This document shows positions 9,201-16,750 of a DNA stretch of 64,000 bases, one piece after another (position 1 is the first letter of the stretch; each line of letters opens with the position of its first letter). The stretch is from contig CP001624.1 in the NCBI GenBank assembly GCA_000023185.1, positions 434,001 to 498,000 on the forward strand, given 5' to 3'. The notes beneath the pieces were generated by a model, which did not search any database, was not told the origin of the DNA, and saw nothing but the letters and a program-made list of their open reading frames with translations. The DNA is from Rhizobium leguminosarum bv. trifolii WSM1325 (lineage in GTDB: Bacteria; Pseudomonadota; Alphaproteobacteria; Rhizobiales; Rhizobiaceae). A program made the position numbers and the translations under genes.

Positions 9201-9641
9201 TCAAATTGTCCCCTTCGATCTTCGCATGGAACTGGGATCATGTGCCCATTCCGTCTCTGCCGCTTCCAACTCCTCCGGGGAAAGATGGTAGATAACGAGC
9301 TTTTCAAGCACTTCGTCCACGTCCCGGGCCATGCCGAGAAGGTCCATGGACTTGCCCATATGGCCGCGCTCTCCGAACGTATCGAAGCACATGCCGGAGA
9401 CCATATCTCGAAGGGCGAGAACCTTCTTCGTCACCTCCGCCAAGAAGTGTGGTTCATCTCCAAAATCGAGTGAATCAGACACGGCCTGCGCTCGACGGGA
9501 AAGAGCTTCTGATCGAGACCTCGACCCGTCTTCCTCGAAAACGTCATAGCACTGTCTGCTGACGTGCTCCGCGTAGACCGCGAATCTCATGACATCGCGT
9601 GGCGAGATTTTCTGATCGTTTCTGTACACAATGGTGGGCAT
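9201..9641 (-). CDS. Unrecognised 146-residue protein
   Basis: A soluble, acidic, largely helical protein (starts MPTIVYRNDQKISPRDVMRF; ends in a charged tail). It has protein-like composition and no paralogue in the window. Start ATG 9641 is preceded by a purine-rich stretch (GGAGGATTTGGC). No domain recognised. Confidence 0.6.
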   Translation of the reverse strand: MPTIVYRNDQKISPRDVMRFAVYAEHVSRQCYDVFEEDGSRSRSEALSRRAQAVSDSLDFGDEPHFLAEVTKKVLALRDMVSGMCFDTFGERGHMGKSMDLLGMARDVDEVLEKLVIYHLSPEELEAAETEWAHDPSSMRRSKGTI

Positions 9642-9717
9642 GCCAAATCCTCCACGCTGAATAGGAATATCAGGTTGCCGCAGAAATGTTGCTATTTTGT
9701 TCTTTTTGGTGAAGGAG

Positions 9718-9855
9718 TCAAGGGCGCTTTTTCTTCAGGACCGTCAGCCCGCTGTCGAAGTCGGCGTTGGCGGCAAGCATGAGCGCGTGGTTGTCAGCCA
9801 ATTCGCGATTGTCGTTGACCTTGCCCCCAAGTTTTATCCAGTTTTGAGTTCGCTC
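9718..9855 (-). pseudogene. Possible C-terminal relic of an unknown protein
   Basis: On the minus strand this reads WIKLGGKVNDNRELADNHAL and continues with a protein-like tail rich in Ala and Asp, ending KKKRP and a stop at 9718-9720. No start is found upstream. Treated as a weak relic. Confidence 0.25.
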
Positions 9856-10083
9856 CAGCGGTTTTTGGTTGCTGTTGTTGGTTCGCTAGCGGCGGGTTGC
9901 GGTGCGGAGCCATTTCGACTGCGCGGCACCGCATCACGTCGCGGGTTGAAACGAGACCCTGCTGGACCGGCGATTTAACGTTCAAACAGCCGATTCACCT
10001 TTTGGTGGTGGAGCCAATCCCTTTTGCCAGATGTGCGCATCGGGAATTTTGCATCAATCTTGCCATTTCACCGGAGGGACAAA

Positions 10084-10368
10084 ATGGCGAGCAACTATCG
10101 TTTGAACGCGAGTGATACCAGTTGGGCCATAATCGATAATGCAACTGATGCACCGGCACGACTGGATGGCATACCACTCGTAACAATGGAGGCTGCGGAA
10201 GCCCGGCACATGCTTCGTATACTTGATGGCATTGATCAGATCCGGACCACCTCGAAGTGGTGGGCGAATCTCGCCCAAAAGCGGGCGAAGATGATGACCT
10301 CGTCGGGCGCTGTGCAGGCGGTGGAATTCAAGCCGCTGCGGCCGTTTGCCTCGAGCAATTGGACTTGA
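10084..10368 (+). CDS. Unrecognised 94-residue protein
   Basis: ATG 10084 follows CGGAGGGACAAA, a good ribosome binding site. The sequence (MASNYRLNASDTSWAIIDNA at the start, basic middle AQKRAKMM) looks genuine but belongs to no family I know. It is transcribed away from the 9201-9641 gene. Confidence 0.55.
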   Translation: MASNYRLNASDTSWAIIDNATDAPARLDGIPLVTMEAAEARHMLRILDGIDQIRTTSKWWANLAQKRAKMMTSSGAVQAVEFKPLRPFASSNWT

Positions 10369-10566
10369 GACAATGAAATCACATCGCTACGCATAAATGC
10401 GCTTGGCCATACGCCCCAGCCTCTGGATGTGGCCATTAACGTCCTATTGCTCCGGCAATCCACATTTGCTTTCACCGAATTTTTTTTCGTAATCTCCACA
10501 AAGTGCCCGATAACGCCATTGGAGGATGGCAGCGGGGAATCGGGACAAGGAGGACTATCAATTTAG

Positions 10567-10689
10567 GTCAATCGCCGTTCATTCCTGATTGGTTCAGCCG
10601 GTGCGGCCGCCGGTCTCGCCCTTGGTGCCGGAAGCGCCATTCCCGCTTTTGCCGAAGACGCACGGCTCCGCGCCATGTGGTGGGGGTAA
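10567..10689 (+). pseudogene. Truncated N-terminus of a sugar ABC-transporter binding protein
   Basis: The frame reads VNRRSFLIGSAGAAAGLALG, a twin-arginine-type signal peptide, then SAIPAFAEDARLRAMWWG and a stop. The ending (RLRAMWWG) is typical of the first strand of extracellular sugar-binding proteins, after which the gene is lost. GGAGG lies about 20 bp upstream, but the start codon position is TAG/GTC, so the start is also destroyed. Confidence 0.55.
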
Positions 10690-10745
10690 AGATTGTTCCC
10701 TCGTGATCCCACGGCGCAGCCCATCGAATCGCCCTGCTTCACATC

Positions 10746-11782
10746 TTATTCGATCTCATAAACGGCCGCATAATCCTGCTCGTTGCGCAGCCGCTTGTAT
10801 GACGCATGTCAGAGCTTGCCGTCGTGGGTCCAGGCTCGATATTCAATCTCGGCAACAAGCTCCGGCCGGACGAAGACTGCGTTTCGCTTCCTGCCGGTAT
10901 CGACCGCGGGCTTGCCAATGATCAGCTTGTCCATTTGCTCGCGGATCTCGGCGGCGGATCGTTTCGTTAAAGCCGGTCCCCACTCCCCCGAAATAGACGA
11001 GCTCGTTTCCCTGGCGCGCGGCGAGCAGCAATCGGCCGATGCCTCCGAACGATCCCGTTGACTTCTCGTATCCGACGATTGCGAAGCCGTCGCTCTGCAT
11101 GCATTTGATCTTCAGCCAGTCACCGAGCCGGCCGGAGCGATAGGGTGCGTCCCGCCGCTTGGCGATGATCCCTTCCAACCCGTGTTCGCAAGCGTTGCCA
11201 GCAGCTGATCGCCATCGGCCACGATCTCCTCCGAGAGCCGGATATTGCCCTGCTCGCCGGCGGGCACCAGATCCTCAAGCAGATGCCGGCGCACGTCGAG
11301 TTCGGAATTTCTGAGATCATGGCCGTCGAAATAGAGCAGATCGAAGGCCATGAAGATGGCGTCGCTTGAGCTCTTCTTGCCGCCCCGCCCGCCGAGCGAT
11401 TGTTGCAGCAGGCCAAAATCCGACCGGCCTTTCTCGAACCACAGCCTCCCCGTCGAGGATTGCAGAACCGACGGGAAGCCACAGGGCCCTTGTTTGATTG
11501 CCGGGAAGCGATGCGTCCAGTCGTGGCCGCCGCGCGTCAGATGCGAATACCCGTCGGCTCGATATCCACTGCCAGGCGATAGCCATCCCATTTCACTTCG
11601 AAGGCCCATTGCGGCCCTTTGGGCGGCTTCGGCTTCAGGAGAGCAAGGCATGGATCGATGCGATCCGGCATGGGGTCGAGGGGAAGGTTCGGCTGTGCGG
11701 GATTTCGTGGCTTGCGAGGCCGGGATCGAACCGGCTTGTCAGCATACTGCAGGAGCGGCTTTGGTTTCGGCGGCTTTGTCAT
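10746..11782 (-). pseudogene. Broken ATP-dependent DNA ligase (module copy B)
   Basis: Homologous over its whole length to the intact ligase at 3587-4639, including FEVKWDGYR near the N-terminus. Comparison shows a 1-bp deletion near 11540, a 4-bp deletion near 11437, a 1-bp deletion near 11190, a 1-bp insertion near 10966 and an in-frame TGA near 10811. The C-terminal residues (YAAVYEIE) differ from copy A (LAIYELDDIR), so the copies had diverged as paralogues before decay. No functional ligase can be made. Confidence 0.9.
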
Positions 11783-11891
11783 GCCGCCTTCCCATCAGCA
11801 ATGCCTTAAAAAGCAATTGCCTAATAAGTGTTATTGACTCCGCCTAAGTCGAGAACATGTAGCGACACGCTCGACGGTCGGAGGCTACCCG

Positions 11892-12182
11892 GTGCCAGAT
11901 CAGTATCAACCAAAATACAAATGGCGCGAGACCTGGCCGGGAGAAGGACACCAAGACTTCAGCGGGTTCGACGGCGAGCAGTCCTTCGGCCGCATCCAGC
12001 TGGACCAAACGAGCCACGGCGAGATGGGGATGTGGAAGTGGAACGCCACTCACGTCCCTTGGGTGCGAGAGCATATCGTGCCTCACAGCGGATGGGAGAC
12101 AACATCCCGGGAGGCATGCCGGAGGGTCGAGGAGCACTACGAAAAATTGTTGGAATTGCATGGTCGGCCAAAAGGCCGATAA
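11892..12182 (+). CDS. 96-residue module protein, conserved hypothetical (copy B)
   Basis: Starts at GTG 11892 after CGGAGG. Rich in Trp, His and Gly (WRETWPGEG, GMWKWNATHVPWV), with a helical end CRRVEEHYEKLLELH. It is divergent from the ligase in both module copies, but only this copy is complete; copy A keeps only its C-terminal end at 6169-6253. Function unknown. The pairing with a ligase gene suggests, without proof, a DNA repair or stress link. Confidence 0.65.
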   Translation: MPDQYQPKYKWRETWPGEGHQDFSGFDGEQSFGRIQLDQTSHGEMGMWKWNATHVPWVREHIVPHSGWETTSREACRRVEEHYEKLLELHGRPKGR

Positions 12183-12302
12183 AAATCGTCGGGGCGGGAA
12201 CAAATGGCAGGTGTTGATCGTAGGAGCGTAGGCCGTGCGGAGATTTGTTATAACTCCAGCCACCGACACTTCGCCGTGCGGCCGGTCGTAAACCTCAACC
12301 TT

Positions 12303-12330
12303 AGCCCCGCTCTAAAGCGGGGCTTTTTTG
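12303..12330 (+). terminator. Rho-independent terminator (module copy B)
   Basis: AGCCCCGC-tctaa-aGCGGGGCT followed by six T, downstream of the 11892-12182 gene and equivalent to 6361-6391. Confidence 0.85.
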
Positions 12331-12589
12331 AACGGCAGAATTGCATGGTCGGCGAAAACATGGTCGATAAGGGACCGCACGGAGCCCGAGGCGATGTAGG
12401 AGGCCGCCCAACGCACAGGAGACATTGCGCTTGGGGTTAGCAAGTAATCGCTGAGGGGCCTACCGAATAATACTCAGCATAACTGTAATTTGAAGTTACT
12501 TTTTCCTTCAGCGCGCAACCGTACATATTATGCTTAATTTCAGCGAAGAGCTGGGGAATCGAAATATTATTGATTGCTAAAATACCCCG

Positions 12590-12680
12590 ATCATGCAATG
12601 TAGTTGTAGCAACGCCACGATGCGTTTCTGCCTAGAAACCACACCCCTACCTAAGCCCCGTTCTTTCGGGGATTTTCTTT
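12590..12680 (+). ncRNA. Candidate small RNA, unit 1 of the repeat (copy B)
   Basis: Matches 8800-8897. The terminator stem CCCCG...CGGGG carries compensated changes (CCCCGTTCTTTCGGGG here, CCCCGCTCTTGCGGGG in copy A), which keep the hairpin and support an RNA function. Confidence 0.45.
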
Positions 12681-12687
12681 CTCTGGG

Positions 12688-12823
12688 CAGTTAAGCCCTG
12701 GAGGATCGGTACAAAAGCGTACCGGGAACCGGGCGTGCCCCTTGGTTGTTAGACTGGAAGGAACGCAATGGTGTGTTCCTCTAAGGCCACCGAACTTGCC
12801 CCGCCTCGGCGGGGCATTTTTTG
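12688..12823 (+). ncRNA. Candidate small RNA, unit 2 of the repeat (copy B)
   Basis: Matches 8905-9040 with the AGGAAC...GTTCCT hairpin unchanged. The terminator loop differs (GCCCCGCCTCGGCGGGGC) while the stem is preserved. Confidence 0.45.
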
Positions 12824-13266
12824 ATCAACGAGATCAAACTCGTTTACCGAGCCATGGCTCCTCCGCGCTGATGTAACCCCCTTTAGGCATAAGGGTTCTC
12901 CCCCCGTGCGGCCTGGCATTCGCAAGAGCATCAGGCGGTCGGGCGTCCCAATGAGCTGCACCGCCGGGACAGCCGTCGGTTCTTCCCGTGCATTTAACCA
13001 AAAATCACCACAACCGTATGATTTGAACAGCGCCCCGGGAATAAACCTCAGCCACGCCAGGTCGGGGGTGATCCGCTCTCTAACTCTTGTACGGAACCGC
13101 ACCGGAACATTTCCGGCAATTTATTGTTAGGCCACAGGATCGCACAGGTGGCCCCAATCCCGGGGCCGGCCGCCATCCCTTCCTTCAGCCTGTGCGATCC
13201 GCCCTTTCCCAAACTGCCCCGTTTCGACGGAGCTTCTTTTTGATCCGCCGAGCAAATCGCGAGCAA
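12824..13266. other. Intergenic, no supported gene
   Basis: Overlapping open frames on both strands look like high-GC shadows. A minus-strand frame to 12749 would run through the candidate small RNA and is not accepted. Confidence 0.4.
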
Positions 13267-13392
13267 TCAGTTAATCTTCAACCAATGCCGAAGCGCCGCC
13301 ACTGCCCCATCGCTGGCATAGGCAATGATGCCGCCAATGGTCAGGCCCGCGAACGCGATCAGCCCTGGAATGCCATAGCCGAGGGTCTCCAT
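13267..13392 (-). CDS. Small transmembrane phage protein, possible frameshift extension of DUF1515
   Basis: 41 residues from ATG 13392: METLGYGIPGLIAFAGLTIG, then a second hydrophobic stretch and a basic end. It overlaps the DUF1515 frame by 34 bp. The ATG directly follows a run of six A, where the upstream frame reads TGG AAA AAA TGG; a -1 slip would fuse the two into a soluble domain plus membrane anchor. It may be a coupled gene, a frameshift product, or the result of a one-base loss. Confidence 0.5.
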   Translation of the reverse strand: METLGYGIPGLIAFAGLTIGGIIAYASDGAVAALRHWLKIN

Positions 13393-13592
13393 TTTTTCCA
13401 CTCCTCAACAGTGGGGGCGACAGCCTCGTGGTTCTTCTCGACGGTGTCCTTGAGGGTTTTGATTTCCTCGCGGATCTGCCCATCGACGTTGCTGCTGACT
13501 GTTACAGTCATGTCGAGCAGATGGATCTGCTTTGCCTGCTCGTCGAGCCGCCTATGGATCACCGCCCTGCTTTCGGTTGGTCTGCCTGTCAT
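13359..13592 (-). CDS. DUF1515 family phage-associated protein
   Basis: 77 residues; VIHRRLDEQAKQIHLLDMTV and NHEAVAPTVEEWKKW are characteristic of this rhizobial prophage family. A coiled-coil-like region is expected between 20 and 60. In relatives as I recall them a membrane segment follows the WKK region; here it lies in the -1 frame (see 13267-13392). Confidence 0.65.
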   Translation of the reverse strand: MTGRPTESRAVIHRRLDEQAKQIHLLDMTVTVSSNVDGQIREEIKTLKDTVEKNHEAVAPTVEEWKKWRPSAMAFQG

Positions 13593-13707
13593 GAGCCCCT
13601 GCCCTCTGATCGGCGGGATGGTTGGTGATGAAGATGGATCGCGACACCTTCGCGGCGCTACCCAGTATCCCGATCTCGTTCAGCGGGACGTTCTTGCCGT
13701 TCTCCAT
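13552..13707 (-). CDS. Small phage protein coupled to the spike base gene
   Basis: 51 residues starting MENGKNVPLNEIGILGSAAK. Its ATG overlaps the stop of the upstream spike base gene (TGATG), a sign of translational coupling. Its end overlaps the DUF1515 start by about 41 bp. Function unknown. Confidence 0.45.
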   Translation of the reverse strand: MENGKNVPLNEIGILGSAAKVSRSIFITNHPADQRAGAHDRQTNRKQGGDP

Positions 13708-13946
13708 CAGAATAACGCGATGATGTTGGATGCCGTAGTCCCGGTCAGCGCCACGATGGCAGCGTGAACCGGCAGGACCGTCCCGGCCGGCACGCTATTG
13801 AAGATGACAGGATCCATGTCCCGACGCGGTGCAATGGCTACGTCACCCGCCGTACCGATGTAGAGGGCGCGCGCACCGACCATGGCGGTATCGTTCGCCG
13901 TCACCACTGCGGCCCGCGAGGCCGGAGCAATCGAAGGGTCCATCAT
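13707..13946 (-). CDS. Spike base-like protein (RCAP_Rcc01079 type) of a phage or gene transfer agent
   Basis: 79 residues. The pattern ALYIGTAGDVAI, then FNSVPAGTVLPVHAAIVALT, ending TGTTASNIIALF, matches small spike base proteins described from gene transfer agents and related phages, which form part of the tail-tip spike. First gene of a four-gene leftward cluster with no capsid, terminase or integrase nearby, so this is a remnant. Confidence 0.65.
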   Translation of the reverse strand: MMDPSIAPASRAAVVTANDTAMVGARALYIGTAGDVAIAPRRDMDPVIFNSVPAGTVLPVHAAIVALTGTTASNIIALF

Positions 13947-14032
13947 TTTTGTGCTTCTAAAATTCAGATGCGCAGCAACAAACAGTGCATTTGGTCGTTC
14001 AGTGCGGATGGGGCTAACCTGGGGAGGACAAG

Positions 14033-14227
14033 ATGAGACTTGCGCCGTTCCACTACGCGGGCACTAACGATCCGATTATCTTTATCAATCCGGAGCATGT
14101 GGTCGCCATCAGGGCGTTCACCAGCAGCACCCACATTTACGTCAGTGTGCTGGGGAAAGATGCCTCGCCGAGCTATTATCCCGTCAGGGAGTCGATCGAT
14201 GACGTCGTTAAGCAGCTAACCAGCTAG
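14033..14227 (+). CDS. Unrecognised 64-residue protein
   Basis: ATG 14033 follows GGGGAGGACAAG. The sequence (PIIFINPEHVVAIRAFTSST) has alternating strands like a small beta-rich regulatory or phage protein. Transcribed away from the spike cluster. No family identified. Confidence 0.55.
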   Translation: MRLAPFHYAGTNDPIIFINPEHVVAIRAFTSSTHIYVSVLGKDASPSYYPVRESIDDVVKQLTS

Positions 14228-14274
14228 CATGTCGAACGGCCGGAACTTCTATACTGCGGCTATGTTGTAGTCGC

Positions 14275-14439
14275 ATGAGCAACACAGATAAAAAAGCCAC
14301 GCACGGCATGATCAAATTCGTGCTGACTATCTTCGTTGTCGCGATGATCATAGCGGTGGCGTACATGGCTTTCTTTACGCCGGGGCGAGTCGAGCCAGGA
14401 CCGCCGAGATCACCAACCGAAAGTGAGGGCGGTCAATAA
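14275..14439 (+). CDS. Small single-span membrane protein
   Basis: 54 residues, too short for most gene finders: a charged N-terminus, one membrane helix (FVLTIFVVAMIIAVAYMAFF), then a Pro/Glu-rich tail. It precedes another tiny membrane protein by 12 bp. Function unknown. Confidence 0.4.
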   Translation: MSNTDKKATHGMIKFVLTIFVVAMIIAVAYMAFFTPGRVEPGPPRSPTESEGGQ

Positions 14440-14451
14440 CCGCAACGAACG

Positions 14452-14592
14452 ATGGCTTTAGGTATTGGTATAGGCGTCGGTCTAGGTGTGGTTCTCGGAA
14501 CAATTTTATTCGGCACTAGTCGGATCGGCGTTGCGATGGGAATAGCTGTTGGTGCGGCGTGCGGGTGGGCAGCTTTCAGGCAGATGAGATAG
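14452..14592 (+). CDS. Tiny glycine-rich membrane protein
   Basis: 46 residues with regularly spaced Gly (MALGIGIGVGLGVVLGTILF), a glycine-zipper-like hydrophobic peptide. It may form an operon with 14275-14439. No clear ribosome binding site, so support is limited. Confidence 0.35.
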   Translation: MALGIGIGVGLGVVLGTILFGTSRIGVAMGIAVGAACGWAAFRQMR

Positions 14593-14718
14593 CGGGGCAT
14601 CTTCTCCGCCGACCGTTTACCATCCATCAACACACCGTGTATCAGCGGTTGATATCGATTCGACTTCTAGTCGAGCGCGTGCTTCACTGAAGGTGTAACT
14701 GGGTGGGGAACTCAACCG

Positions 14719-14853
14719 ACGAAAACGTTAAAAATCGCTCTCGCGGCGACCGCAATCACTTTGTCTTCAGTCAGCGCTTTTGCGCACGGCGGCGGCCTCG
14801 ATAAGAACGGGTGCCATACCAACCACAAGACAGGCGACTATCACTGCCATTGA
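14719..14853 (+). pseudogene. Small exported His/Cys-rich protein (YHYH-type) with ACG in place of its start
   Basis: The frame reads TKTLKIALAATAITLSSVSA, a signal peptide, then FAHGGGLDKNGCHTNHKTGD and YHCH with a stop at 14851-14853. The CHTN.KTGDYHCH motif marks a small family of exported proteins that may bind metal. The first codon is ACG (14719-14721) after TGGGGAACTCAACCG; no ATG, GTG or TTG is placed to start it. Probably a mutated ATG, possibly a rare ACG start. Confidence 0.5.
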
Positions 14854-15304
14854 TGTGGCAAGCGTCCAGCGCCTGAATTTGCCGGCAGTCTGAATCCGAC
14901 CCGCGATTCGGAACTGCCGTGATACCTTACATCTTCACCCTGCCGCCATGCCGCCCCGTCCTGATCGACCAGGTGGATACTCGATTTGGACACCACCGCA
15001 GGGGCCGTCCGGTCCGATGTAGCAGCTCCCTTGGGCGGTGCCCGACAGCCAAGTGAAACCGTGCCAGGTCGAACGCGGCCCATCTGAGACGGTCTGCAGT
15101 CGTCTACGATGGACCGATGCTGCCGTGAAAGCCGGGTACAAGTCTTTCGACGGTGCTTAACCGCAACCCTCATGGGCTGCGCCGGCGTGGTCCAGAAAGG
15201 GCTTTCCCATGTGGAACGCACCTCTGTGACTGTGAAGGTCAACGTGAACGTAGCAGCCTGCCTGTTCGGTATAGCAGCTATACTTCACGTTTTCTGGTAA
15301 CCGG
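14854..15304. other. Region without a well-supported gene
   Basis: Opposite-strand open frames overlap here. A minus-strand frame at 14935-15141 contains a protein-like stretch (WHGFTWLSGTAQGSCYIG) but no start context, so it may be a relic. Confidence 0.35.
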
Positions 15305-15305
15305 A

Positions 15306-15330
15306 GGGTGCCCAGCAATGGGCACCCTTT
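15306..15330 (+). terminator. Hairpin terminator
   Basis: Perfect 8-bp stem GGGTGCCC-agcaat-GGGCACCC with a short T tail. It may terminate rightward transcription from the 14-15 kb small genes. Confidence 0.55.
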
Positions 15331-15374
15331 GCAATTCGCCCGTTCCGGGCAGCTAAGTTCAGCAGGGGGCGGAC

Positions 15375-15645
15375 ATGGACACTAACGACGAACAGCTCGC
15401 CGCTGTTGCACGGTGGGCCGAACGGAATCCACTCGTAGAAGCCGTCCACCTCTTCGATAGTCGAGTGAGGCACCGCACGGGAGGACAGTGATCTTGATCT
15501 AGCCGTCGATCTTGGGTTTTCCGAAAGCGTCCTACAAACGCTGATAATTCATAAGTCGGGATGGGAGGAAGAACTGCGAGAAGCCAGGGGCCTGATGGTC
15601 AACCTCTACCTGTATCATCCCGAATGGTATCACCTTGCCGCATAG
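15375..15645 (+). pseudogene. Frameshifted nucleotidyltransferase-like gene (MNT/KNT fold)
   Basis: ATG 15375 follows AGGGGGCGG. The first frame gives EAVHLFDSRVRHRTGGQ and a stop; one base over, it continues DSDLDLAVDLGFSESVLQTL to a stop at 15643-15645. Together these match the GSxRx...DSDLDLxV core of small nucleotidyltransferases, some of which are antitoxins. The conserved Gly before Ser is Asp, and about two bases are lost or gained near 15470. Non-functional as it stands. Confidence 0.6.
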
Positions 15646-15752
15646 TTCCTCGATATCCGCCGGCAGATAGTTATGTGTCACCCTGCATAAGTTGCAGGTC
15701 ACGACGAGAACCTGTCCCTGATCGGCCGCGGCTTTTACCGTCCAGAGCCGTA
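15642..15752 (-). pseudogene. N-terminal relic of a rhizobial hypothetical protein
   Basis: Reads LRLWTVKAAADQGQVLVVTC, then NLCRVTHNYLPADIEELCG, the start of a conserved rhizobial protein with paired CxxC motifs. The start codon position is TTA, and after GLU-LEU-CYS the sequence becomes unrelated and overlaps the nucleotidyltransferase relic. Confidence 0.45.
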
Positions 15753-16531
15753 AGCGTTTGAAGGGATGGATTTCAGGCGTTGTCAGCGACGGGCGTCAAC
15801 TTCCAACCGGTCGCTGGCGGCCGCTTGCCAGCCTTTGCCATCCGGTAGTCAAGTTCGATGGCGGCGTCCCTCGCCGCGTCTTTGCTGTTCGTCGCCCACG
15901 CGGAGACGACCAGCCAGCCCGCAAGAAAAGTAAATTTACTTTTGCCTGGCTTCGCTCCTGCGACGTGACCGGCGCGGAAGCAACGTCTTGCAAATGCCAA
16001 GTCGTTGATCTGCCGGACCTCCAACGGAAGCGCCGACCACCACATGTCGAAAGCCGTTTTCGTTTTGCGGGTTCCTTGACTTTGTCCAACATGATGTCGC
16101 ACCAACAATGATAGTGTTGTGGCCCGTGGAAACCAAGCAAGGTGGGGCAAGGGGAAGAAACGTTCAATCGCGAGCAAACTTCCCGGCGTCAACTCGGGGC
16201 GTCCTCAGTCAGGGCCTTCCGTTTCGCCGGGAATTAGACAGTTCGGCCGGCGAGGCTGTGTCCTCCGACGCGGTCCGCGCATCTCGTTCATATCGGATAC
16301 GCTCAGATCAGAGTGAATTCGGGTATTCGTCAAGAAGGTTGAAGCGCGAGCCTTCAACCGCCGACCGCGTGACTGAAGCGGCGTCCGGCGGGAACGTCCC
16401 ACCTCCCCGAACCGGCGGGCGTCAAGGCGCCGATCTGCGTTCATTTAACCGTCGATACGCGCGCTTTTGCTTGTCGACAGGAACTCTCTCTGGCGCGGCG
16501 GGTTTTCTCTCACCACGGCAAGGAGAGCGAG
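15753..16531. other. Degenerate region with an 18-bp perfect palindrome
   Basis: A minus-strand frame (15773-16167) contains protein-like stretches (RMAKAGKRPPATGWKLTPVA) without a good start, probably a relic. At 15926-15943 lies AAAAGTAAATTTACTTTT, a perfect AT-rich palindrome in otherwise GC-rich DNA. Nothing else is supported. Confidence 0.4.
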
Positions 16532-16714
16532 ATGGACAAGGACACGAAAGCCCAGCAGGCGATCGAGGAGACCGGCGAGAAACCAGTCGACGGTCAGGAT
16601 CAACCGGCTGCGGGTCCTCATGACAAGGAGCACTTGCAAGACGAGAGCAAGACGCCCGGCGCCGGAGCATTGCCCGACAAGTGCGACGAGAGCGTGTCAC
16701 CAGGAAGCGGTTAA
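16532..16714 (+). CDS. Small acidic hydrophilic protein, unrecognised
   Basis: 60 residues from ATG 16532 after AAGGAGAGCGAG. Composed almost only of Asp, Glu, Gln, Lys, Pro and Gly, so probably disordered; similar low-complexity proteins are common in rhizobia under general stress control. The similar small protein at 52534-52716 has the same character. Confidence 0.55.
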   Translation: MDKDTKAQQAIEETGEKPVDGQDQPAAGPHDKEHLQDESKTPGAGALPDKCDESVSPGSG

Positions 16715-16750
16715 AAAAAGGGGCGCTCGACCCGATGGGGAGCGCCCTAA
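16714..16750 (-). terminator. Terminator for leftward transcription
   Basis: On the minus strand GGGCGCTC...GAGCGCCC is followed by seven T. It lies downstream of the leftward genes at 17113-18649. The same stem occurs at 52365-52392. Confidence 0.7.

Larger units (their letters stand above)
12397..12823. repeat. 425-bp non-coding repeat, module copy B (partner 8616-9040)
   Basis: The same order of elements as copy A: GCCGCCCAACGCACAGGAGA, a variable AT-rich centre (about 12480-12590), then two conserved terminated units. The centre has drifted much more than the two units. Confidence 0.8.

Noticed and set aside
3587..12823. Idea that the two ligases are full LigD proteins
   Set aside because: Both end within 350 codons and neither has polymerase or phosphoesterase motifs in the flanking sequence.
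12749..13102. Minus-strand frame of 117 codons with some protein-like composition
   Set aside because: It runs across the conserved RNA-like repeat, is not kept in the partner copy at 8616-9040 and has no ribosome binding site.
14841..15242. Minus-strand frame of 133 codons
   Set aside because: No start context and low-complexity Arg-rich stretches; a frame at 14935-15141 competes with it and neither is convincing.
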